Positions 7,515-15,922 of a stretch of 35,008 nucleotides of DNA are shown in pieces. The stretch is from an uncultured bacterium (GTDB lineage Bacteria; Verrucomicrobiota; Kiritimatiellia; RFP12; UBA1067): positions 1 to 35,008 of the forward strand of contig CACZHC010000051.1 in assembly GCA_902780865.1 (NCBI GenBank). The letters are read 5' to 3'. Position 1 is the stretch's first letter. Each line of letters opens with the position of its first letter. The notes beneath the pieces were generated by a model, which searched no databases, had not been told where the DNA came from, and saw only the letters and a program-made list of their open reading frames with translations. The position numbers and the translations under genes are program-made.

Positions 7515-8636
7515 TTAGCGGGTCTTGAAGCGATACTCCGTCGTGCTACGGAAGGTTTCCCCAGGGCGCAGGACGGTCGATGGAAATTCGGGATGGTTGG
7601 GCGAGTCGGGATAGTGCTGCGTCTCAAGCGCGACGCCCGCGAACTGGCAAAGGTTCTTCCCCTTCTCCTTCGCAGGGAGCTTGGTCGTCATGTTCTGCGC
7701 GCCATACATCTGCATGCATGGTTCCGTCGTCCAAACCTCGAGGACGCGGCCAGACTTGGGGTCGCTCATTTCGGCGGCAAGCTTGCTGCCCTTGCCGTTC
7801 AGGACAAAGTTGTGGTCGTACCAGTTGTCCATTGGCTTCAGGCTCTCCTGCGCCGCCATCCATTCAGCCATCGAGCCGATCGGGCGCGCCTTGCGGAAGT
7901 CGAAGCCGGTGCCGTCAACCGCCGCGTCCACCGTCGGGATGAGCCCGGCGTCGGTTTGCGTATACTTGTCGGCGTTGACCACGAGAAGCTGGTCGAGGAC
8001 GTTGCCGCTTGCCTCGCCGGCGAGGTTCCAGTAGGAATGATGCGTCGGATTGATGACCGTCGGCTTGTCCGTCGTCGCCTCGTACTCGATGCGCCAGATG
8101 TTTTGAGGAAGGACGGTGTAGGTGACCTTCATCGTGACCGTGCCAGGGAAGCCCATGTCGCCGTCGGGCGAGACGAGCGTCAGCACAAGGCGCTTCCCGT
8201 CGTACTCCGACGCCTTCCAGACCTTGGCATCCCAGCCGTCGGGGCCACCGTGGAGATTGCAGTGACGCGGCACGGGGTTAGTCTCGTTGATCGGAAGCTG
8301 CCACACCTTGCCGTCAAGCGTGAACTTGCCGTCGGCGATGCGGTTGCCGTAGCGACCGATGAGCGTGCCCATCGAGAAGCCGAGCGTCTCGTATTCCCCG
8401 ACGGTGTTCCAGCCGAGCGTGACGTCCGCAAGCTTCCCCTCGCGGTCAGGTGCCCAGCAGCGGACGAGGCGGCCGCCAAAGTCGGTGATCTCTAGCGTAA
8501 GGCCATCGGGGCTCTTCAAGGTGTAGAGGGATGCCTTCTCCCCGAATTTCGTCGTGCCAAAGGGCTTAACGTCATCGATGTTGCAGCAGCAGCCGGCCAT
8601 AATGGCGGCAAGAGCCAGAAACGATAGCTTGTTCAT
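7515..8636 (-). CDS. galM: Lipoprotein aldose 1-epimerase (galactose mutarotase family)
   Basis: The 373-residue protein interconverts alpha and beta anomers of free hexoses or pentoses. Family motifs are GRYGNRI (94-100), CNLHGG (His129), HHSYWNL (His200) and the catalytic base Glu338 in ALETQHYPDSPNHP. The N-terminus has a hydrophobic stretch ending AAIMAGC, a lipobox with Cys16, so the enzyme is probably anchored in the periplasm or outer membrane. It would act there on sugars released by the adjacent GH3 enzyme. AAGGAG stands 10 nt before the ATG at 8636. It starts 34 nt after the TatD stop and ends 24 nt before the GH3 start, so it is co-transcribed. Confidence 0.92.
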   Translation of the reverse strand: MNKLSFLALAAIMAGCCCNIDDVKPFGTTKFGEKASLYTLKSPDGLTLEITDFGGRLVRCWAPDREGKLADVTLGWNTVGEYETLGFSMGTLIGRYGNRIADGKFTLDGKVWQLPINETNPVPRHCNLHGGPDGWDAKVWKASEYDGKRLVLTLVSPDGDMGFPGTVTMKVTYTVLPQNIWRIEYEATTDKPTVINPTHHSYWNLAGEASGNVLDQLLVVNADKYTQTDAGLIPTVDAAVDGTGFDFRKARPIGSMAEWMAAQESLKPMDNWYDHNFVLNGKGSKLAAEMSDPKSGRVLEVWTTEPCMQMYGAQNMTTKLPAKEKGKNLCQFAGVALETQHYPDSPNHPEFPSTVLRPGETFRSTTEYRFKTR

Positions 8637-8670
8637 TCCGACAGTTCTCCTTTATGAGTTACAGGATATT

Positions 8671-9390
8671 TTACCTAATTCCGCCGAGAATTGAAAGTGC
8701 GTTCCGGGTTGTCAGGGCGGCAAGATCTTCAAGCGGCATCCCGCGCAAATCGGCGAGAAACCGCGCCGTATGGACGAGAAACGCAGGTTCGTTTGGATTG
8801 CCGCGCATCGGAACGGGCGCGAGGAATGGCGAATCCGTCTCTATGAGGAGTCGGCCGTCCGGCACGATTCGAGCCGATTCGCGGACATTCTCGGCCGCGC
8901 GAAACGTCACTATGCCGGAAATGGAAATGTAGAACCCGAGGTCGAGAAGCGCACGGCAAAACGTGGGCGAGCCGGTGAAGCAGTGGATTATCCCCTTCGA
9001 CGGAATCTCGCGCAGGATGCCGAGCGTATCGTCGTCCGCGTCGCGTGTGTGGATGACGACGGGGAGGCCAAACATGTTCGCGAGATCGAGCTGCCGCGCG
9101 AAAAGTTCGCACTGCGCGTCGCGCGTCTCGGGCGAATAGTGGTAGTCGAGCCCTATCTCCCCTACGGCGGCGACGCCGGTGTAGTCGAGCGCGGGGAGCT
9201 CCTTCCCCGCCTGGTCGCGATCCCAGCCGATCGCGCGATACTCGAAGCCCTCCGTTCCAGCGTTAAGAAACTCACTCCCGCCGACGGCCATTATGCGCGT
9301 CACTCCAGCGGCCTTGGCACGCTCAACAGCCGCGGCAGATTCGCCGCGCGTCCCCTCGAAGTGGGCGTGTGTATCGAAAAACTCGATCAT
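8671..9390 (-). CDS. tatD: TatD-family metal-dependent deoxyribonuclease
   Basis: The 239-residue protein is a TIM-barrel metallohydrolase of the TatD family (3'-5' exonuclease/quality-control DNases). Metal ligands are visible in DTHAH (N-terminus), GEIGLDYH, VVIHTRDA, IIHCFTGS and IETDSPFLAP. The reading frame stays open far upstream and would give a 756-residue fusion to the preceding esterase. The translated segment between (roughly 9391-9716) is arginine-rich, low-quality sequence and is the wrong frame of the esterase gene. The start is therefore the ATG at 9390, which overlaps the esterase TGA (9387-9389) as ATGA. The length then matches ordinary TatD proteins. Its presence among polysaccharide genes is probably only an operon passenger. 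Confidence 0.87.
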   Translation of the reverse strand: MIEFFDTHAHFEGTRGESAAAVERAKAAGVTRIMAVGGSEFLNAGTEGFEYRAIGWDRDQAGKELPALDYTGVAAVGEIGLDYHYSPETRDAQCELFARQLDLANMFGLPVVIHTRDADDDTLGILREIPSKGIIHCFTGSPTFCRALLDLGFYISISGIVTFRAAENVRESARIVPDGRLLIETDSPFLAPVPMRGNPNEPAFLVHTARFLADLRGMPLEDLAALTTRNALSILGGIR

Positions 9391-10941
9391 TTGGGAACCG
9401 CTTTTGCGGCGAGGTCGGCAAACACGGTCTTGTCGCGCGGATGGACGTCGTTCATCTCGCCCAGTCCCGCCGCGAAGGTGTCTACGAAAATCGCGCCAGT
9501 CTCGTCGCAGACCTCGCGCTGTACGGCACGATACTGCTCCCACGGACGGTTCATCTTCGGAAGCCCCATCATGACGAACGGAATTTTCTTGTCGCCGCGC
9601 AGCTCCGAGACGAGGGCGCGAAGCGTTTCGAGCTGGTAGTCGCGGTCTGTCGGCTTGTCGGGCGCAACGCATGTCGTCGCGTTCGACTCGCCTTGGTACC
9701 AGCACGGGCCACCAGCAGGCCTCTTCCCTGTTCGTCCTGCGGCGCGGATACTCGCGCGCGACCCACGCGCATGGGAAGTCCTTGTTCTGGTCGAGGCGAT
9801 GGCGATTCGTCGCAATCGCGGCAAGATGCGGATAAAGAGGTTTGCCATCCTTGCCCATAGCGCACATCGTCTGCTCGGAGAGGAACGATTCCGTAGGTGC
9901 GCCACCAGCCGCGACATAGAGCATGCCGATTACCTTGCCCGTAGCCTCGGCGCGACGGATCGCGAACGAAACACCGAATGCGCTCTTGCGAAGCGCGTTC
10001 TTTGGCGTAAGCTGCCTCCACTTGCCGTCGTTGAAGTCCCAGAAGTATATTTCGCACTTCGCAAGCCGCGCCATCTCACCATTCACGCGCTCCTTCTCCT
10101 GCGGTGTAGCGTTGAACTCGTTCCAACCCTTCTGCATATTCGACTGCCCCACGCAAAGCCAGACTTCGTGCGGCACGTCCTCAACCTGGCGCGGTAGACT
10201 TACTAAGCTGTCGATATCCGGGATAAGCGCGCACGGAAATTGCTTGATGAACAGTTTCGCAAAAGTCAGCTCTGCTATGATGTGCGCACCTTCGGCATTC
10301 GGGTGGATCTTGTCGCGGGCGAAGATCTCATCCATCTTCTCGCGAAGCGGCTCCTGCATGTCGATGCAGACGGCGTCCATCTTCTTCGCAACCGCCTCAA
10401 GGTCGGCCTGCATCAGAAACGGCTCGGGACTGCGGTAGAACTTCTGCCCTTCCGCGAGCGGCGAGAGCTTCGTCCAAATGGCGAATTTCACCTTTGGATT
10501 CGCCTTGCGGTAATCCTCAAGGAGCGCGAGGTAGTCGCTTTCAAACTGTCCGCGCTTGCGGCCGCCCGTGTATTCCTTGATATACTCGCCGTTGTCATTT
10601 ATGCCGAGGTTGCATATGACGATATCCGGCTTCCATTCAAGCGCCGCCTTGTGCTCGGGCATGTAGCGGAAGCCACGCTTCTCGTTGCCGCGCATCGAGT
10701 CGAGGTAGATGCCGCGTCCGGAGTTGCCGAAGTTGCGAACCTCGTACTTGCCTGGCTCGTATTCCTCGAGCATCTTCTGGAGCTGCGCCGGGTACGACTC
10801 TTTCGCGCGGTCGGCAAGCCCAAGTCCGTACGTTATCGAGTCGCCGATACATGCGACCTTTACCGCGTCGGACGAATGCGCTGTCAACGCCGCAAAGAGA
10901 ACCAATGCGGCGGAAGCGAAGTGTTTCATCTGCATGTTCAT
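9387..10941 (-). CDS. Exported SGNH hydrolase + sialate O-acetylesterase (SASA) two-domain protein, frameshifted
   Basis: A signal peptide (1 to about 24) leads into a GDSL/SGNH esterase: GDSIT (Ser35), GIND (Asn115) and RDKIHP (Asp210/His213). A second SASA-type domain begins at about residue 258 with WLCVGQSNM (Ser267). Near codon 409 (about 9705-9725) the homologous sequence jumps to the +1 frame. In that frame it continues as GGPCWYQGESNATT, PFVMMGLPKMN and the catalytic DVHPRDK, ending at TGA 9387. Without the shift the enzyme would lose WYQGESN and its catalytic Asp/His. By family it removes acetyl esters from glycans. GGGAGGA lies 8 nt before the ATG, which overlaps the permease stop as ATGA. 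Either the gene is truly broken or the base count here is wrong; the intact ATGA junction at the shifted end suggests recent change or sequencing error. Confidence 0.85.
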
Positions 10942-12350
10942 TGTAGTGTCCTCCCTATGATGTCAAAAAACTTGAATGAGAAAGCTACGGCGCAGGCAAG
11001 CGACAAGACGGCGACGAAAAACGGGAATGCGCGCTTCATCACTTCGCTTTCACGGCCGGCAAGCCCGGCCGCCGCGCATCCGAGCACGATAGACTGCGGG
11101 CAAACCATCTTCCCGATTCCCGCACCCATGACGTTCGCCGCGGCAAATAGAAGCCGCTCTGCGTCTGACGATCCGACGGATGCCTGCAACGCGCCGAAAA
11201 GGACATTCGTGCTCGTGCCTGAGCCGGTGACAAAGCCGCCAAGCGCCCCGACAATTCCTGAGACCGCTGCATATCCCCCGCCCGTCGCGGAGACAAGTCC
11301 TTCGGCAAGATTCCGCGTCAAGCCCGCCGCGACCATCGTCTTCGCAAGCGCAAGCACCGTGCAGATCGTCAGCACAGCGAGGGCATAGCGTTTCGCGGTC
11401 TTCGCCGCGACGCCGAGAAGTCGCAAAGGTCCCACTCCCTGGCATAGTCCGCCAAGAGCACCAGCTGCAAGAACAACGAGCCCAGGCGACGGCTTCCATT
11501 CCGCCGGCATCATGGAAACGGCGCCAAGCGCAACGACGACAAAGGCAAACGGCATCCACGCCCAAAGCTGTCGGCGCACATTCGTTTCGCCGCGCTTGCC
11601 GAGGAAGGCGAAAAGCGCCATGACGGTGATTCCGCCCACGATGTCGGGAAGTTCGCACCCAGTGAACCTCGCCGCAAGGCACCATGGCACTACAAACGCG
11701 ATTGAAGCGCCAAGCGCGAGCTTCCAGCATTCGCGCAGAGCGCGCCATCCGTCCGCCGCGACAAGAACGAAAAACGGCAGAAGCGCCGTCACCGCCAGCT
11801 GCAGCAACACGATGGAGGAAGTCAGCACGCCTACGTCAAGCCCCGTCTCGCTCGCAAGGACGCTCGTCGGCACTCCAACGGAGCCAAAGGCGGTGGGCGT
11901 CGAATTCGCGACGAGACAGCAGAGGACCGCCCTTGCGGGATCAAAGCCGACGCCGACGAGGATCGCGCATGGAATCGCGACGGCAGTGCCGAAGCCGGCC
12001 ATTCCCTCCATGAAGTTCCCGAAGCCCCACGCGACGAGTAGCGCGAGAAAGCGGCTGTTGGAGGACAGCGAACAAAGCCCGCCTTTGATGTCGGCGATCG
12101 CCCCCGATGTCTCCGTTATCGCGTATGTGAAAAGCGCGGCAAATATGACAAGCCCTATCGGGAACAAGCCGGTCGAGACGCCCTGTGCCGCACATCCGGC
12201 AAATTCCCCTGCCGACATTCCCCGCCAGAAAAGCGCCTCGGCGGCCCCAACCAAAAGCGCGGCAAGAGCCGCCTTCCATGCAGGCGCCTTCACGACGACA
12301 AGCGCCGCGACAAGAACCGCAATCGGCAGAAGTGAAAGGACGAATGTCAT
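10938..12350 (-). CDS. lctP: L-lactate permease family transporter (LctP)
   Basis: The 470-residue inner-membrane protein has about 12-13 hydrophobic helices. Family signatures include GFGNFMEGMAGFGTA with AIPCAILVGVGFDPARAV, a mid-protein VTGSGTSTNVLFGALQ, and ANVMGAGIGKMVCPQSI near the end. LctP proteins import lactate or glycolate with protons. A TTG 9 nt upstream keeps the frame open, but I choose the ATG at 12350. It lies 2 nt after the TAA of the giant protein (12353-12355). Its stop overlaps the next start as ATGA. Substrate specificity inside this family is not readable from sequence; here it may import or export a small 2-hydroxy acid tied to fermentation of the released sugars. Confidence 0.9.
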   Translation of the reverse strand: MTFVLSLLPIAVLVAALVVVKAPAWKAALAALLVGAAEALFWRGMSAGEFAGCAAQGVSTGLFPIGLVIFAALFTYAITETSGAIADIKGGLCSLSSNSRFLALLVAWGFGNFMEGMAGFGTAVAIPCAILVGVGFDPARAVLCCLVANSTPTAFGSVGVPTSVLASETGLDVGVLTSSIVLLQLAVTALLPFFVLVAADGWRALRECWKLALGASIAFVVPWCLAARFTGCELPDIVGGITVMALFAFLGKRGETNVRRQLWAWMPFAFVVVALGAVSMMPAEWKPSPGLVVLAAGALGGLCQGVGPLRLLGVAAKTAKRYALAVLTICTVLALAKTMVAAGLTRNLAEGLVSATGGGYAAVSGIVGALGGFVTGSGTSTNVLFGALQASVGSSDAERLLFAAANVMGAGIGKMVCPQSIVLGCAAAGLAGRESEVMKRAFPFFVAVLSLACAVAFSFKFFDIIGRTLQ

Positions 12351-12352
12351 GC

Positions 12353-15300
12353 TTACCAAGTCACCTTTACGCGGAAGAAGCGGTTGGTGTCGCCGGGCGC
12401 GTCGAACTCGACATTCTGCCAGCCGTTCGTAAGCGCGGGCTTGCCCTGAAGGATGTACTCGATCGCTCCACTCGCCTTCAACACTTCGTTCGTCGGCGAA
12501 TACCCGACGACTGGCGTCGTGCCGTCCATGCGAATCGTCGCCACGAACTTGCTCGTCTCGTTTGTCGGCTCAAGGCCAAGCACATAGCTTTCCCAATACG
12601 AGTAGCCGTTGTCGCCAGCCGACTTGGCCATCGTTTCGTACATCGCGTCGGGCTGGCCTTCGATGCCGGGGAAGCACGCCTCGATCCACGAATACGGGAC
12701 AGGGAAACCCGTTGTCGTCGTTGCCTTTTCGCCAACCGCCGCCTTCGTCCAAATCTCGATGCGCTTGACCGAATAGACGGAGGCGTTCATCTTGGCAAGT
12801 CCCTTGGTGTAAGTGTAGTCAAGCGTCTGCGCGCCTCCCCAGAAGTGCTGGGCAAAGTTGCCAATGCCGAACTCAGCCTCGCTTGTCGAAGAGCGCCAGT
12901 TGTTGTAGGCAAACAGGACCTGCGCAGACCTTCCGGACGGTGTCGCCTTGCGGAACACCTGCATAGAGCCCATGCTGCCACTCGACAAGAGCGTGTCGTC
13001 CCAGTCGAACATCGTGAAATTCCCTGTCGCCGCGCCATGGCGCAACGGCGCACCGTCAACGCCGGAGGAATTCCCGGTGTAGTCGTACGGCGAGAACTCG
13101 ATCCAGCCAGAAACCGTATCGTCATTCGCCGCGACATCGTCAATGCCGTTGTGGTTTGACTTGACGTGCAGCTTCGTTACGACCTGTTGGCGGTTTGCCG
13201 CCGGCAAGCCGACGGACGCGAGGTCGCAATCGCCAAACGCGTCCATATCGACCCATACCCACTTGTGGGCGTTGTTGTCGGCACGGACATACTCGACAAA
13301 ATATGCTACCCTTTCAATGTCATTCGTTGCGCCGTCGCCTGCCGCAGAATACGGATTCGACGTATCGATGTTGCCAGTCGGAGTTATCGTGCGGCAGAGC
13401 TTGTAACCATTCCTGTAATCGTCAAGCTCGCTCTTCGCCGCCGCGCCGAGCTCGCTATCGGACACGGAAGGTAGCGGCGTCGAAGACGGGAACACGCCGT
13501 CGGCCGACGGATAGAGATTGGTGATTACCGAGAGCCACCCTTCCGCCATCTGGTCGTCGCCCAACCAATCCGGATGCAGGTTGTCGCTTGAGATCACGCC
13601 TGTTTCCGCACTCTTGACCGCATTGCACAAATCGACGAAATAGACGTGACCGGACCATGCAGCGGGCATGTTGTTGATGCAGTCCTTGACAAGCGCGTTG
13701 AAATTGTCGGCGTTCGTATTGAGCGAATCCGTACGACCAGGACCAGCGTGAAGCGTAGTCGTGACGACAATTCTGGTGTCGGGCAAGTTCTTTACGAGCC
13801 GCGACACGACGTTTGTCCAGTTGCCGAACACAGTTGCCGGAGCGTCATACCCCGGCGAGAGGTCGTTGATGCCGCCAAGAAGCAACACGACATCGGGCTT
13901 GCCCGCCATTGCGCTGATAGTATCGACGTTCTCCGTAAGCGCACTGCGCTGCCAGCTTGTAAGCGCCGTTACGCCGAGCGTCGCTCCGTGTTTCGCGGAA
14001 TGCCACTGCCAGATGTTCGTGGCAACTGCGCCGGAAGGATCGATGGCGTCAAAGAACGTGTCCGTGCCGTAGCGCGACTGAATCTTGTTGTAGCACCCCA
14101 CCATCTCGACATTGTATCCGAGCATGGAGAGCTTTTGCCCAAGCAGGACGCGGTAGTTCGCCTTTGAGTCGCCTAAGTTGAATCCCTCAGTTATAGAGTC
14201 GCCGTAAGGCATGATCTTGAACTTCGGACGCGCAGCAAACGCTGCCGCATCATAGACTCTTAGGTATATCGCCTTCACGCCATAGACAAGCTCTGCCGTA
14301 AGGCCGGAGTGAAGCCCCTCGGCAGTCAGCGTGCCGACACGTCCATATCCTGAAGACATTATCTGTGGCGTCGTCCAAGTCGCGAGCGTATATGTACCTT
14401 CGGTCAGCTCGGCGGCGTTGGCGATCTTAATCGTGCCGGAGGAGGAAAGCGTGCCGATAGTTGGATATTCTTCGGTCTCGCCCGCAGTGAAACTCTTGGT
14501 CTCTCCAGCCTTGACATTAAAGCTAGTCAAATCAGCCGGCGTGTAGTAGCCGTTGAAGACCACGACCTTCTCGACCACGAAGCCCGTGAAAGGAGACCAT
14601 GCCAAATCTGCGTTTGGCAAACCTGAAGGCCCGCCTATGCCGATTGCCTGAATGAGATCGCATGTGAATGTAATGTCACCAGGTGCGGCAGTGGAACCAC
14701 CTGCCATATTGTCAAGCGAATCGCCCACATAGACAAGCATATCGTTACTCTTGCGGGCGCAGAGGAGATAGCCCTCACCCTCGTTAAGCGAAGCAGCAGT
14801 ATTCAGTGCCACCCACTTGTTGTTGCCGCCGTTCCAGCTGCGGTTCACGGCAAGCGTCCTTGCGGACTGCGTATAGGCGCCGACGTCAATCTTGACGGAA
14901 TTGCTCAACGTCTCGCCAAACGTGACGACTGGCGCGTTCACGGTCGCAGGTGTCGCACGGTACTTGACGAGAACCGTCAAATTGCCGCCGTTCGCGCCAT
15001 TGCGGACATCCACCACCGCCGCGGCGTCGCCGATGGTGAGAGTGCCGCCGAAGGTGTCGTCCTTCGCGGCAGTCGTGCCGCTGACGGAGAGCGTGTAGTC
15101 GCCCTTCTCCGTCGTCTTGAAGTCGTTGACCCACGAGACGACGGGCTCGATCGCATAGCGGTCTGGATCGACCGGCCGCACCGCGCCCTGCGCAGGGAAC
15201 TTGTAGTTGGCGAGATCGGACGGGGTAACCCATTCGTCGAAGAGAGCGACGCTCTTGACGACCATACCCGCCCAAGGCACGGCACCGGCGACTGTCGGCC

Positions 15301-15922
15301 CACCGACGCCAACAGATGTGATGTAGTGGTCGGCCCCCGTGAAACGAAGGCTCGTTTTCTCGCCGCCAGAAAGCGCCGAAAGCGTCTCGCCCGTGTAAAC
15401 GGCAGTGCCGTGATCGTTCGGGTTCGCATTTGTCGCCCAGGTGGAGATGAGGATGTAGCCCTCCTGCGGGATCGTCTGCGCTGGATTGGAGAATGGATAG
15501 TTTCCTCCTGCACTTACTGCCGAACCAGTATACCAATATCCCTCAAGCGCAGAAGAGCCAGAAGCGGCAAGCGCACCAAGATCGTACGACGAGAACATCG
15601 ACGCAGGGACGGAATTCGCCGCAGGCGCTCCGCCGGACGGCATTGAATACTGCACTAGCATCGTCATCTTCTGATGTGCCGCAGCCGGAAGCGCGATCGT
15701 CGCGCCGAGCGTAGTGGCGCCCCCGATGACGATCTGCCCCAGCGCGTTTGTCGTGTTGCCGTTCAGCGAAACCTCAAGACCGGCATGGGCGCTCCTGTCG
15801 TCATCAAACTCGCCAGCGACCCAAACCGCTATTGGCGCAGGGCCGGCATATTCCGGGTCGTCGTCAAGCACCGTCTCTTCATCGATAATCGACTGGCCGA
15901 CGGCGAAGTCGTAGAACCTCAT
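12353..15922 (-). CDS. Giant exported protein, C-terminal part: LamG-like domains + SGNH esterase + C-terminal domain
   Basis: The 1189 residues have no signal peptide. The first 20 (MRFYDFAVGQSIIDEETVLD) are the last strand and helix of a LamG domain whose first part ends the upstream frame. This is therefore the downstream half of one gene split by a one-base frame change at about 15934-15938. After it come two LamG-like sandwiches (about 30-240 and 255-470), a short beta-repeat section (475-560) and an SGNH esterase: GDSIT Ser576, GGIND Asn686, DNLHP Asp780/His783. A roughly 370-residue C-terminal region ends with FPVPYSWIEACF, WESYVLGLEPTN and NRFFRVKVTW. I do not recognise the last region as a named family; it resembles terminal modules of other giant Kiritimatiellae-type exported proteins and may serve surface attachment. 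The ATG at 15922 overlaps the upstream TGA, so reinitiation is a formal alternative. Confidence 0.8.
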   Translation of the reverse strand: MRFYDFAVGQSIIDEETVLDDDPEYAGPAPIAVWVAGEFDDDRSAHAGLEVSLNGNTTNALGQIVIGGATTLGATIALPAAAHQKMTMLVQYSMPSGGAPAANSVPASMFSSYDLGALAASGSSALEGYWYTGSAVSAGGNYPFSNPAQTIPQEGYILISTWATNANPNDHGTAVYTGETLSALSGGEKTSLRFTGADHYITSVGVGGPTVAGAVPWAGMVVKSVALFDEWVTPSDLANYKFPAQGAVRPVDPDRYAIEPVVSWVNDFKTTEKGDYTLSVSGTTAAKDDTFGGTLTIGDAAAVVDVRNGANGGNLTVLVKYRATPATVNAPVVTFGETLSNSVKIDVGAYTQSARTLAVNRSWNGGNNKWVALNTAASLNEGEGYLLCARKSNDMLVYVGDSLDNMAGGSTAAPGDITFTCDLIQAIGIGGPSGLPNADLAWSPFTGFVVEKVVVFNGYYTPADLTSFNVKAGETKSFTAGETEEYPTIGTLSSSGTIKIANAAELTEGTYTLATWTTPQIMSSGYGRVGTLTAEGLHSGLTAELVYGVKAIYLRVYDAAAFAARPKFKIMPYGDSITEGFNLGDSKANYRVLLGQKLSMLGYNVEMVGCYNKIQSRYGTDTFFDAIDPSGAVATNIWQWHSAKHGATLGVTALTSWQRSALTENVDTISAMAGKPDVVLLLGGINDLSPGYDAPATVFGNWTNVVSRLVKNLPDTRIVVTTTLHAGPGRTDSLNTNADNFNALVKDCINNMPAAWSGHVYFVDLCNAVKSAETGVISSDNLHPDWLGDDQMAEGWLSVITNLYPSADGVFPSSTPLPSVSDSELGAAAKSELDDYRNGYKLCRTITPTGNIDTSNPYSAAGDGATNDIERVAYFVEYVRADNNAHKWVWVDMDAFGDCDLASVGLPAANRQQVVTKLHVKSNHNGIDDVAANDDTVSGWIEFSPYDYTGNSSGVDGAPLRHGAATGNFTMFDWDDTLLSSGSMGSMQVFRKATPSGRSAQVLFAYNNWRSSTSEAEFGIGNFAQHFWGGAQTLDYTYTKGLAKMNASVYSVKRIEIWTKAAVGEKATTTTGFPVPYSWIEACFPGIEGQPDAMYETMAKSAGDNGYSYWESYVLGLEPTNETSKFVATIRMDGTTPVVGYSPTNEVLKASGAIEYILQGKPALTNGWQNVEFDAPGDTNRFFRVKVTW

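Noticed and set aside
6666..8495. A 609-codon plus-strand open frame opposite the GH3 and epimerase genes
   Set aside because: It is Arg/Val/Asp-rich antisense shadow sequence without motifs, lying across two well-supported minus-strand genes and their junction. High GC produces such frames throughout the window.
8671..10941. A single 756-residue SGNH/SASA-TatD fusion protein
   Set aside because: The linker is the wrong frame of the SASA domain, and the correct frame ends in an ATGA overlap with a normal TatD start.
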